Positions 1 to 12,100 of a DNA stretch of 64,000 nucleotides are shown one piece after another. Each line of letters opens with the position of its first letter. Position 1 is the first letter of the stretch. Below the pieces are notes generated by a model. That model did not search any database and was not told where the DNA came from. It saw only the letters and a list, made by a program, of their open reading frames with translations. Origin of the DNA: Antedon bifida. Lineage: Eukaryota > Echinodermata > Crinoidea > Comatulida > Antedonidae. The DNA lies in assembly GCA_963402885.1 (NCBI GenBank), contig OY727102.1, positions 11,594,001-11,658,000 on the forward strand. The letters run 5' to 3'. The position numbers and the translations under genes were made by a program.

Positions 1-978
1 ACACGAACCACGACTCAAGAGTAGATACATATTATGAACTTGCTGGAAGGTAAATATAGCATTAATTTCTTATTTTTTCATTTGCGCGCATGCGCAGTAT
101 TTTAAAGGGTGCCTAGTCTTGTGTTTTTAGAATTAGGTCTCAATTCTCGGATATTTCCGCACGAATTGCGTCATATCTGACTTGGTGCAAGATTATTCTC
201 GGATATGCATTTCCAATCTGCGTATACTGTTTTTGTTTATATTTAGTGACATTTTATAACAACCATTGTTAATATTATTATCATTCAAATTACAGTACTA
301 ATTGGATCGGAGAAACTCCTGTACCCACAGCGTACTATTACATCGTGACACGATGTCGTGTTAGTAACAGAGTATTTTCGTCATGTGGAAAAAGACCGGA
401 AGATATTGATATCCTATCTTTCATCCTGCCTCACTCAAACGAATCACCTCCTAATTGCAAGGTAAATGATACAAATAGTTTAGAGGGGTTTTTGATAATG
501 ATGATACGGTTATATGGATTGTCAGCGATATGAATTTCATATGCTATTTTTCTCTGAGAATACAATAAACCCACCGAATACAAAATCACAGTTCTTTCTA
601 ACTTCTGCTTTTTCTCTACATTTCTTTACAAGTGTGTAGAAAATAGAAAATACAATTTACCTTATTTATTCGAATAAACGTTTAGAAGGGGTTTTAGGAG
701 GCGTTTATTCCAAACGATTCCATGTGAGAGCTTCTTCCAAACGATTCCATTGGCCGTTTTTTCAAGGCGTTTAATAGAATGAACACGTAACAAAATGGTT
801 TTTCTCATTTCGTTAGAATTTTGATGAAAACCTTGCCGATCACCGGGCAACAATCAGAGACATTGAACAGCTAACGGGAATTGTTTTCTTCTGGGATCAG
901 ACACTCGACTCATCCGAAGCAGAGGCTATGATGTTGAAAAAGCTGTTATACCCTGAAATGTGGTCCGTAAGGAACTAA
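1..978 (+). CDS. ENPP-family (ectonucleotide pyrophosphatase/phosphodiesterase-like) gene, 3' end, three exons
   Basis: Three spliced coding blocks: 1-49 (donor GGTAAAT), 296-461 (after TTACAG, donor GGTAAATG) and 817-978 (after CGTTAG, stop TAA at 976-978). The phases join: AG from the first exon plus T from the second makes Ser. The peptide reads YYELAGS, then TPVPTAYYYIVTRC, DIDILSFILPH, ATIRDIEQLTGIVFF, and ends MWSVRN. In ENPP1-3 the C-terminal nuclease-like domain carries matching blocks (VPTHYYVVLTSC, LDVLPFIIPH, ARVRDVELLTG), so family assignment is good. That domain has no catalytic role in ENPPs; the phosphodiesterase domain would lie left of the window. ENPP proteins are usually membrane-anchored or secreted and hydrolyse extracellular nucleotides or lysolipids. 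A possible poly(A) signal AATAAA lies at 1312-1317. The gene converges on the ABCA gene. A different DNA/RNA non-specific nuclease relative is possible but less likely. Confidence 0.82.
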
Positions 979-1683
979 AACACCGTGGATATCAGTCCTG
1001 CAACAACTTCGGGTTTAGCTGCATCAATTTTTTAGTTAAAATATTTAATTTTCCCGCCGTTTTCCATTATTTCTTACTTTAGTACAGAGTACAGTACACT
1101 ATTGTGGCCAATTCTCTTGTGTGTTTCTTTAGTTTTAATAGGAGTCGAGATGATGTATTTAGATGGTAGGGTTATACCAGAATCATTTTAAAAAGCAAGA
1201 ATATACTTTATTTACCAAAATGGTACCCATTATGACCCTTTTGGGCAATAAGCAATTTTTCCAAATGCGCTAATGTGTGACGTCATAGGAAGAAAATACT
1301 GTATGTCGAAAAATAAAAGAGACGAAATTTCTTCAAAAAATTCCCTACTATTTTTGTATAATCACGCAAAAAAAAAACTTTATCAGATGGAATCTGCAGC
1401 CCTCTTTACTTAATTAAAATGTGGATTTTCTGCAGTTATAGCAGCAGAATATTCCCAGTAGGGCCTACTTTATGTGTGTAATTATGCTAACATACATTTA
1501 TTCCAAAAGTTGACTGTTGGATATTCTACACGAATTATTTCCAAGTAGAGAATGAATTTTATCTTAATTTTTCTTGTGAACTTTATTACAAAATCATAAT
1601 AATTTGTCATAATAATGATAACCATAATAAACATGCAGTACAGTAATTTTTTGAAATTGTACTTATAAATAATCAATATTGTA
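979..1683. other. ENPP 3' flank and intergenic DNA
   Basis: AT-rich sequence after the ENPP stop codon, probably partly 3' UTR. One AATAAA lies at 1312-1317. I see no further open frame with gene-like content. Confidence 0.5.
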
Positions 1684-1872
1684 TATTAAAATAAAATATA
1701 ATAGTTATGTCTCAACCGTAATAGTAATAGTAAATAACGATTATTTTATTTACCTGACGTTTCGCCAACTATCAGTTGGCTTTCTCAAAGTGTAGTGTGA
1801 CACGTATGTCACAGTTGACCACTAGATGACGGGGTCAACACATTGAGACATAATTAACTATTATATTTTATT
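1684..1872. repeat. Foldback element with about 30-bp terminal inverted repeats and a hammerhead-like stem
   Basis: The left arm at 1684-1715 (AATAAAATATAATAGTTATG, then TCTCAA) returns inverted at 1841-1872 with few mismatches. Inside, on the - strand, a perfect 7-bp stem (GCCAACT/AGTTGGC) is followed by GAAACGTC. That arrangement is found in hammerhead-type motifs of Penelope-like elements, but the CUGANGA core is not intact here. I call it a short non-autonomous element; the ribozyme link is weak. Confidence 0.5.
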
Positions 1873-2179
1873 TGGAATACCAACCGAATGAATCTTTTTA
1901 ATGAATATTGTATATTTATTATTTTTATTGAAAATAATCACTGTAGTATATTTTATAATTATTATGAAGTACAGCCAATAACCAATGAAAAATAATATTG
2001 ACTTTTAAATATTGAAAAATTAATGAAATACCAGAATTACAAGTTGAAAAATAAAATCTTCTTCATACATGCCAACTAAAATAATTTAAAATAGTGGTTC
2101 TTGTATATGTTTGCTAGTTTCCAAAATATCTCACAAAATCATATGCTATTGTTCATTCTATGTAGGATTTAGTCGCCTT

Positions 2180-3770
2180 TAACTGGTGTCAAGACGACTA
2201 TTTCTATAGTACAGGAAAATTGCCATATAAAAAAGGGTCGAAAAATGGCCAAAATTCGACCCTTTATTTTTCTATATAAATGGTTACTATAGCACAATAG
2301 ACATGCCCAGAACGCCATATTCGACTCTGCGCATGTTAATTATGATATAGTAAGCAATTATATCAAAAAATAAAAGGGTCGAAAAATGGCCAAAATTCGA
2401 CCCTTTTATATTTCGATATAAATGGTTACTATAGCACGATAGACATGCGCAGAACGCATTATTCGACTCTGCGAATGTTTATTATGATATAGTAAGCAAT
2501 TATATCAAAAAATAAATAGGTCGAAAATTTGCCATTTTTCGAAAATTTCCCTGTACTATAGTACAGAATTTTTTCGAAAAATTGCCAAAATTCGACCTTT
2601 TTATTTTTCGATATAAATGGTTACTATAGCACAATAGACATGCGCAGAACGCATTATTCGACTCTGTCCATGTTTATTATGATATAGTAAGCAATTATAT
2701 CAAAAAATAAATAGGTCGAAAATTTGCCATTTTTCCGAAAATTTCCCTGTACTATAATAGTACAGAGATTTTTTCGAGAAAAAAAATGGCCAAAATTCGA
2801 CCATTTTATTTTTCGATATAAATGGTTACTATAGCACGATAGACATGCGCAGAACGCATTATTCGACTCTGCGAATGTTTATTATGATATAGTAAGCAAT
2901 TATATCAAAAAATAAATAGGTCGAAAATTTGCCATTTTTCGAAAATTTCCCTGTACTATAGTACAGAATTTTTTCGAAAAATTGCCAAAATTCGACCTTT
3001 TTATTTTTCGATATAAATGGTTACTATAGCACAATAGACATGCGCAGAACGCATTATTCGACTCTGCCCATGTTTATTATGATATAGTAAGCAATTATAT
3101 CAAAAAATAAATAGGTCGAAAATTTGCCATTTTTCCGAAAATTTCCCTGTACTATAATAGTACAGAGATTTTTTCGAAAAAAAAATGGCCAAAATACGAC
3201 CCTTTTATTTTTCGATATAAATGGTTACTATAGCACAATAGACATGCGCAGAACGCATTATTCGACTCTGCGCATGTTTATTATGTATATAGTCATGGTG
3301 CTATAATAGCTCCATGCAGGGATTTTTTCGAAAAATTGCCAAAATTCGACCCTTTTATTTTTCGATATAAATGGTTACTATAGCACAATAGACATGCACA
3401 GAACGCCATATTCGACTCTGCGCATGTTAATTATGCTATAGTAAGTAATTATATCAAAAAATAAAAGGGTTGAAAATGGCCAAAATTCAATCCTTTTTTT
3501 TTCCCGATATAAATGGTTTACTATAGCATGCGCAGAACGTATTATTCATCTCTGCGCATGTTTATTATGAAATAGTAAGCAATTATATCAACAAATAAAA
3601 GGGTCGAAAATTGACCATTTTTCGAAAAATTGCCAAATTTCAGCCTTATTATTTTTTCGATATAATGGTTACAATAGCATATAGCCCTTTTAGCAGAACG
3701 CATTATTCGACTCTGCACATGTAAATTATGATATAGTAACCAGTTATGTATAAAAATAGAAATCGAAATT
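2180..3770. repeat. Satellite-like tandem repeat with two unit lengths (about 147 and 200 bp)
   Basis: Nine units, each carrying ATATAAATGGTTACTATAGC. Their anchors lie near 2275, 2420, 2617, 2817, 3015, 3217, 3364, 3511 and 3657. The first spacing and the last three are about 147 bp and the middle ones about 200 bp. Long units contain an extra segment of about 53 bp holding CCCTGTACTATAGTACAG. Each unit can form a hairpin from CATGCGCAGA and TCTGCGCATG, and a second from the TCGAAAA/TTTTCGA arms. The last two units are degraded. No coding potential. Confidence 0.85.
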
Positions 3771-4983
3771 CAGCAAATTTGTTGTGTCATGACGAAGTTA
3801 GGTGGAAAAAGGGCAAAAAACGAAATTGGAGAACGAATTCATGTAATTTGTATCAAAATTATTTATTTGATAAAAATAACTAAAATCAATATAAGAAAAC
3901 TAACATTCACACAACAAACTGAGCAATACTTACAATACAAATTTGTTCACGTTGGGATAAATTAAAATGCTGACGCCAACATTTATAACGTAATGTTAAT
4001 TAAGTTTGTTGAATGTCTATATAAGAGAAACAACCCTACTCAACAGCCATTAGAAAATATAGAAATCTGAATATATTTCTGATTAATTGATCAAAATTCA
4101 AAAATCATATTTATATCATTTGCATTGGTATATGCTATTTTTCAAGAATAAATAAAATAAAAAGCATTGCTAAAACAGGCAAAGCTAACTAATATTACTT
4201 TTGTTTATATATTATTTAGATATTTATTAGATATTACCGCTAATATTAGGTTGCTTTTGAATTACGACAACCGCCTTAAAATAAAAGAAAATTATCTTAA
4301 AAATGTAAGCAAACCCTTGAAAGTATTGTATCAAATGATTCAAAATGTTTATTTGTTTATCAATTTTTCATGATTAATTTACTTTATCTTAAAATTCTAA
4401 TCTATTCATTAATTTCGCATTTATCAAATTTGTATTCATTAACAGAGAATCTATACAACCAATGTTTTTGTTTAAATGAAATAGTATAAAACTTATATAT
4501 AAAGAGATATTATGAATAAGTTATATACTATGCTAATAATCTATAGTTATTTTAGTATTTCATATGATTTGGTAATTTTCTGATATTTCTAGTCAAAATA
4601 ACAATATGTATCGAAAACGAAATAGTAATACAATTACTGTAACTTTACATCATGTGGCTCTTCTAAATATAAAAATAAGATTTTTAGGTTCTCCACAATA
4701 TTGACCTGGTTATTAAACATTCAAATTCAATCAATTCCTTTAAATATCAATATTTTTCTTTTATAATTAATTCTTATACTTATGATTAATTAGTACTTCT
4801 GATTATTACTACCGTTGTTTTTGTGTGTTTTTTGTATGTATTGGCCCATCTGTACTTTTTATAAAAAGCCATTTTGGGCTTCATGTGGGTTGTCTATGGT
4901 ACTTTTTATCGGAATTTATTTTATGTTTTTTGACGAATAAAGAATGTATGTATTTGTTTTATTTACTATAATATTTCATGTTT
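3771..4983. other. AT-rich intergenic DNA and ABCA 3' flank
   Basis: Mostly featureless AT-rich sequence. Positions 4840-4950 (+ strand) resemble a non-LTR element 3' tail ending in GAATAAAGAATGTATG. On the - strand, AATAAA lies at 4958-4963 (about 20 nt after the ABCA stop) and at 4915-4920. Either could serve as the ABCA poly(A) signal. Confidence 0.45.
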
Positions 4984-6164
4984 CTAAACTTTTTCAGCTT
5001 CAACTGCAAAGTTATCGTACACGTTGGCACTAGGTTCTTCAATACCATCAGTCTGTTTGCTTGCAAAGTTAAGGAAGACCTGCAAATACCATTTATACAT
5101 ATTTATAGTACCAATTTTACAAGAAAACAAGTAATAAGAAAAGTAAATAAGAAAATAATATTGATGAATAAAATCTAAGGTAGAAAAAATAAATGAATAG
5201 ACAATGTAATGAGTGAAGATGAAAAGGAGGTAGAACAAAGGAATTGTTGTGGTAGAAAGAGATGAACGAAGATATGTCAACATGATATATATAGATAGAT
5301 AGAATGAAGAAACTAAATGCCAATGCATTTCAAATAAACAAAATAAAGTATGGTTGACCAAAATGGGATCGACTGCAGGGAAATTTGCTGCCAAGTAGGT
5401 AATTTTCCTAATTAAGAATGATACCCTTTTATTTGTTAAAACAAGATATTTTGTACAATATTTTAATTTTTTAAACTTATAAGATTAGAAATGGAAACGG
5501 AATTATTTAGAAATAATTTTATTTTCTTTTGTTGATTTTAAGCTTTTATATTTTCACTTTGTATAAATCTACATTCATGTTTAATTTGTATCCCATTTCA
5601 TTTGCCTGTTTTGTAATATTTTATTTTATAATGTATTATTTTTTATCTTTGAATAAAAATGTCAGTAAAAAAAAAAATAAAACATAAAACTGGGCACTTA
5701 CTTGTTCAAGACTGGTTTGTGTCACCGAGTAATCTTCAATCATAAGCGCTCTTTTATTGTGTTCAAGTTTCCCAAAGATATCCGCAAGTGTGGCACTCTT
5801 CATTGGAAGTTCATACTGAATCAAATTCAAATGACATTCCTGAAAAACAAAATTGAAATATTTAAGATTTATTTCCGGTAATTTCTTCAAATTGGGTAAA
5901 ATTTTATAACAATTCATATTTCCCGATATTACTCAAAACAACAAAAAATGCTTTCTAAAATAGCGTACCTTCAGGACAGCAGTTGGGTAATGTTGAATGA
6001 AGAATGCTGTTATTTGTCGAACAGCCTGTTCATCAGTTCCACGAATGATTATTGTAAAATTATCACCAAACCGACTCTTCACGTGTTGTGGACTTCCGAT
6101 ACACTTGAATTGACCGTTAACCATGATTGCTAAACGGGTACAAAGAGCTTCACATTCTTCCATG
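4984..6164 (-). CDS. ABCA12-like: ABCA C-terminal tail (3 exons)
   Basis: Exons 5969-6164 ([28 protein letters not shown]), 5702-5839 ([26 protein letters not shown]) and 4984-5079 ([12 protein letters not shown], ending VEAEKV and TAG). The VFLNFA motif is the conserved ABCA C-terminal element that in ABCA1 supports lipid efflux. The spacing and wording of this tail are closest to ABCA12 among the human proteins I can recall. Confidence 0.95.
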
Positions 6165-9100
6165 CTAGTAACAAATAATGAATGTTTGTTGAATGCAATG
6201 GTACAAATATTTCCATGAGGTGAAAGAGGAAATGCTCTATTTTCATGAGGCGAAAGCATTATAACAAATTTGCACTCAAATTATAACGAAAAGTGCACTG
6301 TTGATTTGGCATGGGTTCAATGTAGAATTTCTTTTTATGATTTTTTTACGAAAATCAATATATATCGCCTGATATGAGAGTGCATCTTATTGAAATTAGT
6401 CATTACATTTAAAAAAAAAAAATTTACGTAATGTTACTTTCAATGGAACAGAGATTACGAATATTAATATCATGTTACCCACAATCCTCCCATCAAATGA
6501 CAAGGATCTATACTTAACCTATCTTAACGTAATAAGCCTTGCCCTTATCACTTTGATTTTAGTTTTCTTTACTTCATTAAATAGTGAGATAAGACACTAA
6601 CCTATGTGAGGTAAGTACAACAGATTTTCCCGCTTTCAATTCACTACTGATCATCTTCCAAACCTTGCGTCGACTGCCTGGGTCCATACCAGTTGTAGGT
6701 TCATCCTAAGAGAACAGAAATAAGCCATTCAACTATGAAGTAACATATGGGTTCAAACAACTTAAGATCCTAAAGTTTATATTGTACAGTTGGTATACTG
6801 TAGGAAAACTACAACTGCATTTGGAGAAGTTAGAGAAGAAACAGTCGCTAGCATCATGCATAATTTTGCAGCGAGTAGGCTAGCCTAACAAGAGTGAAAA
6901 TAAGCAAATGTGATGTTAGTATAGGTCTAATTCAACATTAAAGTACAAATCAATATCACTTACCAAAAATACAATATTTGGATTTCCAATAAGAGATATA
7001 GCAGTTGACAGTGATCTCTTCATACCACCACTGTATGTATTGACTTGTCTATTGATGTAATTATCCATTCCCAGTCTTCTTGTGATGACTGGAACAACCT
7101 AAAAATACAAGAATTGTTATATTCCTAAATCTACATATGGTTACAATTAATTCCTCCACATACTCCTAAGGCTCTATCTATTTTATCAAACTAATTTGAC
7201 AAAAAAGTGTGATGTACCCAAATATGGTAGTGATATGCTCAAATATGGTAGTGATATGACATCATCATGGGTTTGAGCATACTATGCACACATTACAGTA
7301 TGTCTACACTTTAAAGCTCTGTCTAACTTTATGTGACAAAAAAAGTGTGATGTGCCCAAATATGGTAGTAATATGACATCATCATGTTCATATATGGGCA
7401 CATGACATAAAGAGTGTCTATTTATTCATTCTATAACAAAGCATGGTTATCGATATTTTTAGACTAGTATTATTTCATTTTTTATTGTGAAGCACATTTC
7501 TATAATGTGCTATACAAGCCTAAATTATTAGTAAAAAATGCATTGAAATGTTTCTAATTCCATTTTCTCTTGGGCATTATGGTTCTACATTTCCAAGACT
7601 AATTTACAGAGCTTAAGAAAGAACCTTTACCTTTTTGATTTCTTTTGATGACATTCCTTTGATCAACCCATAACACACCAGCATCTCTTTTCCAGTTGTC
7701 AAATCACAAACAGCATCCTTTTGAGGACAATATCCAATTCTAAATACATATTTTTAAATAAATATAAATAAAATCTGTGTCAAGAATGTTATGAGCGAGT
7801 CCAAAGGCCGAGCGGTTAAGGCAGAAACTACGATGATAAAAGTGTGTCCCATATTTATTCTGAATGTAGAAGAATGAGCTGTTAGGAGCTCATTGTACTA
7901 AGTATCAGCATTATTTGCTAGAGTCGGCAGTTCCTTTCCAAGCTGACTTCATCCTCCCAAAGTATTTTTTAACCAGGTACTCATTTACAGAGTACTGAGA
8001 GTTCTTATCAGGAATTGAACCTGGGTCATTCTGTATGATAGTCAGGCATCCTAAGACTACTCAGCTACCTCGTTCTTTTCACAGTGTTAACTTAAATGAC
8101 TGTGCTACGGTAACATAAACATAAACAGATGTTCACTGGTGTTGTCATATGATCATACCTGCTTTTTTTGTTGATGCTGACTTTACCAGCAGTTGGTTCT
8201 ATATCGCCTGTCAATATCTTAAATGTAGTAGTCTTACCAGCTCCATTTACACCCAATAGCCCGAAACACTACAAGAAGAAGAATGTTATACATAGCTTAT
8301 AATCTGACATTTTTCATTGAAACAACTGTATACAGTATCATTAATCAACAAAGATATGCAGATAGTAGATTGTATTACTTTCTCACATTAGTTTATTTGA
8401 TTTTAAAATCTGGTAAAATTTACATATAAGACTATTATGTTGCATTTGTCATAGGCACAAAAATTATTGCACAAATTAATCCGCTTACCTCTCCCTTTTG
8501 TATTCCTACACATAAGCTATCAACTGCAACAATTTTGTTTCCACCAGTTCGATAAACCTAAGAAACAAACATACCAAATAAATGTAAACATATAATATAA
8601 TTATTTACATATCTGATTGTATTTAATTAATAATTGCTTCCAATATTGATGTCTTATAATGTCGGCCAGATTTGACATTTTCAACTATTTTGATTGGGTG
8701 CACAGTAATGGATATATGTACACTGTTATTATTTTAATTATGTACCTTTTTGAGATTTTTAACTTTAACCATAGCATCGTTGGCGGCACCACTCATAACT
8801 CGCTCCCTTTCAAGCCTCACATCTTCATCCTCACCAGTTAATGTTGTATCTGTCATGCATCTTTTACTAAAAGTAAAATGTAAGAAAAACAATTGTTATA
8901 AAGCAATAGCTTTAAGTTTTGTCTACACTATCAAACTTTATATGACAAAAGAATGTGATGTGCCCATATATATATGGATATGATGTCATATTACTACCAT
9001 ATTTGGGTATATCACTACCATATTTGGGCACACACTTTTTTGTCAAACTAGTTTGATAGTGTAAGCAGACCTTTAGAAACAGTTTTATATTAGGCATCAT

Positions 9101-12100
9101 GCAATAATCAATTATGAATATCATATTTCATAGTTTACACTAAAATTAACTAACTAATAACTTACCCACAGTTACAGTTGCAAATAAATATATATTCTAC
9201 CAGGATAGCGATAATCAAGAAAAACATGCCCTGGGCAGCCAAAGATACATAGTTCCAAAAAAGCATATCTTTACTGAATGGATCAAGAAAAGTGTCAATT
9301 CCAAATCGTGTGTACATGTCTGCCTCCATTTGATTGTAAATAAGGGTTGTCAAACCACCAGCCAAACAGTATTGTGGGAATATCAAACTGTAGTTATTGA
9401 TCTCCTCGTAAATGTTTTCATGATCAGAATTCTGAAAAATCATAAAATATGTGCTATTTCAAAGATGGTACCTAAAACAATTTGTATTAGCTCAGAGGGC
9501 AGATTAGACTTTCCATCGCACTTGGGTGCTTAAGAAAATAGATTGACTGCTTTATTCATTAAAAAGAAATGTTTTTATTTATTATTTTTTAGTTTTTCGA
9601 CGAAGATGTGTATTGAAAAACCTTTAGGAACAGTTTCATAGAGGCATCATGCCATAATCAATTATAATATTTCATAGTTTGTTACACTAACATGTTAATT
9701 ATGTTAATTTTTGCTTGTTTATTCGGAAATAATAATTAGTAAATAAATAAGAAATTAGGCTGGTCTTTTAGAGACATAGAAGTATTTCTTTTTTTTTTGT
9801 CTTGTGTGAGTTCTTCTTACGTTTATTTAAATTCTCATTGATGAATATATTATATACATATAAATACATTTGTGATAATTAAAAGTAAGTGTTTAAAGTA
9901 GTTAAAATACAGGTATATTTACATAATAAGATGCCAGAATTCAGTATTAACCATATTTGTTTCTCATTTAAAATTTTAGATACGATGTTAATTAAAATGT
10001 AGAAAAAAAAAATGGCGGTAAAATACATGATTAAAATTTTCTTATTAAACTATCTTATTTGTGTTCTTATTTGTGTTCGAGTAGAGAGGCTATAAACTCA
10101 GGGGAGGAAAATGTAGTATCCTCCCTTTTCACCAAGATAAGATGGATGGAATGAAAAAAGAGGAATGCAATAGTTTGAAAGTTAGTTATTTAGAATGATA
10201 GCATGAAATGGTATATTTAATGAAAACCGTAAGGTTAGAGTCCATACACTGTGCAAGTCCAAGATGTGATTTTGGCTCTGTGTGTATGTGAGACGCTTCA
10301 TACCCGATGTCATCTTAGTACAACTACTACTTACAATTTGTATTTACGGTATAACATATTGCAAATATATAAAAATATATAGAAGTATATATATTGAACA
10401 AATACACATACCTATAGATTACATTGACATGTATACGATATAAAATATTGCAAATATAGAAAAATATATATATTAAACAAATACATACAGATTATATTGA
10501 CATGCTACATGATAGTATTTGAACTATTGTCATCTTAAAAAGTATATATGATGCACAGTTTACGTTGATATACAGGATTTGTGTCCATTATGAAAAGGTA
10601 AGAAAGAAAAAGGAATCAATAAAATAATTAAATTATTAACATCAAGTCTTTTGATAGTTGTAATAGTTTATCTTTTAAGTTATTCGTCCATTTCTTCTGA
10701 GCCTTATGTAAATTATGCATAAATTCATTTGTTAATAAATGCTTTAATTCATAGTAAAATAATCTCCAAATTATTTTTGATTCCTGGTTTTGTTTCTTTT
10801 CTTTTCTTATTACTAAACACGATTCATAAATGCAAAAAGTAAATATTGAAATAAGTTCATTTACAGTTTTCGTTTCCGATCCTTTAACAATATTAAGCCA
10901 GGTTATATCAATCTTTTGTACAAAACAGTTTGAGATCAAAAACTTAAATACAATCCATATGGGTTTAATCTTATTACATGAAAATAACAAATGTTTTTCA
11001 TTTTCAATTTCACTATTACATCTTTCACATATGTCATTTATAGAAAGTTTCCAAATTTTTAACTTACTTTTACACGCAAGAATACGATGTAGTAGTTTGA
11101 AATTGAATTGTGCGACTTTCGTGATATGTTTCATAGAAAACACCTTGTTATACCATACGGTATCCCATGCAAAAGTGTAATTTTGAAATTCTATCTCCCA
11201 TTTTCCTTGTGCTATAGGAGTTGATATTATATTTTCCACAAATAAATTATAAAGTAGCTTTGCATTAAGTTGTTTTGTATGAAGCCAAAAGCAATCGGTG
11301 TTTGTTTGATTATTTACATGTTCACCATTCAAAATAATTTCCTTCCATGATTGTGGTATGGCATTCATTAGCCCTATATATTCAATTAATCCATTTTGTT
11401 TCTGTGATAGTAATGGTAACACTTCATTCATTGGTAATAATATATTCTCCTTAATTATGTCATTCATTGTTCTAAAGCCTGCATCAAGTAAAAACTTTGA
11501 AATAGATTGACTTTCCATTTAACTGTATACATTTATTTTCCCACAATTGTTGGTTTTTAACATCTTCAATGTTTTGTGGGTCAGACCAGTTAAAGTTGTT
11601 AATATTAACTATAGCAATTAGCATTTCTCTATAGAAAACAGGCAATAGTTTTAGATCAGAATGATCTTCATTGTTAATTTGAGTGATATTAACAGTATAC
11701 TTAATAGGGTGCATAAAATAATTTGGTATACATTTCCATTTTCCTGGATCTGGGCTAAGGAGTCGCTTAACCCAGTTTAGCTTCAATGCTTTGACTTTTG
11801 CATTAAAATTAATCATATTTAAACCACCTTTATCTGTTTTTCTATTGAGAAGTATTTCTTATCAGTATGTGAAGGAAGATGACAACTTCACCACTTGTGG
11901 TTACAGGTCTGTTTACTGTATTGCCTATCACCAATTTTTGATAAAGTTTGCTGAAAGAACGTGGTTAAAAAAAACAGTACAATAACCTACCGGAAACAAT
12001 TCTTTGATGATCAGTGGAAGATTGGTGAGAAGAGCAATGAAGATATTGGCACAAAACAGTGTAATAAACGCTGTACCAGAATCTTTGAATAATCGTACGG

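Noticed and set aside
345-533. Stand-alone 62-residue protein starting at Met
   Set aside because: It reads through the splice donor at 462; the true unit is ENPP exon 296-461, which opens before this Met.
2180-3770. CRISPR-like regular repeats
   Set aside because: Units are tandem without unique spacers and the genome is eukaryotic; this is a satellite.
10830-11180. + strand open frame of 116 codons
   Set aside because: Antisense to the LINE ORF2 tail.
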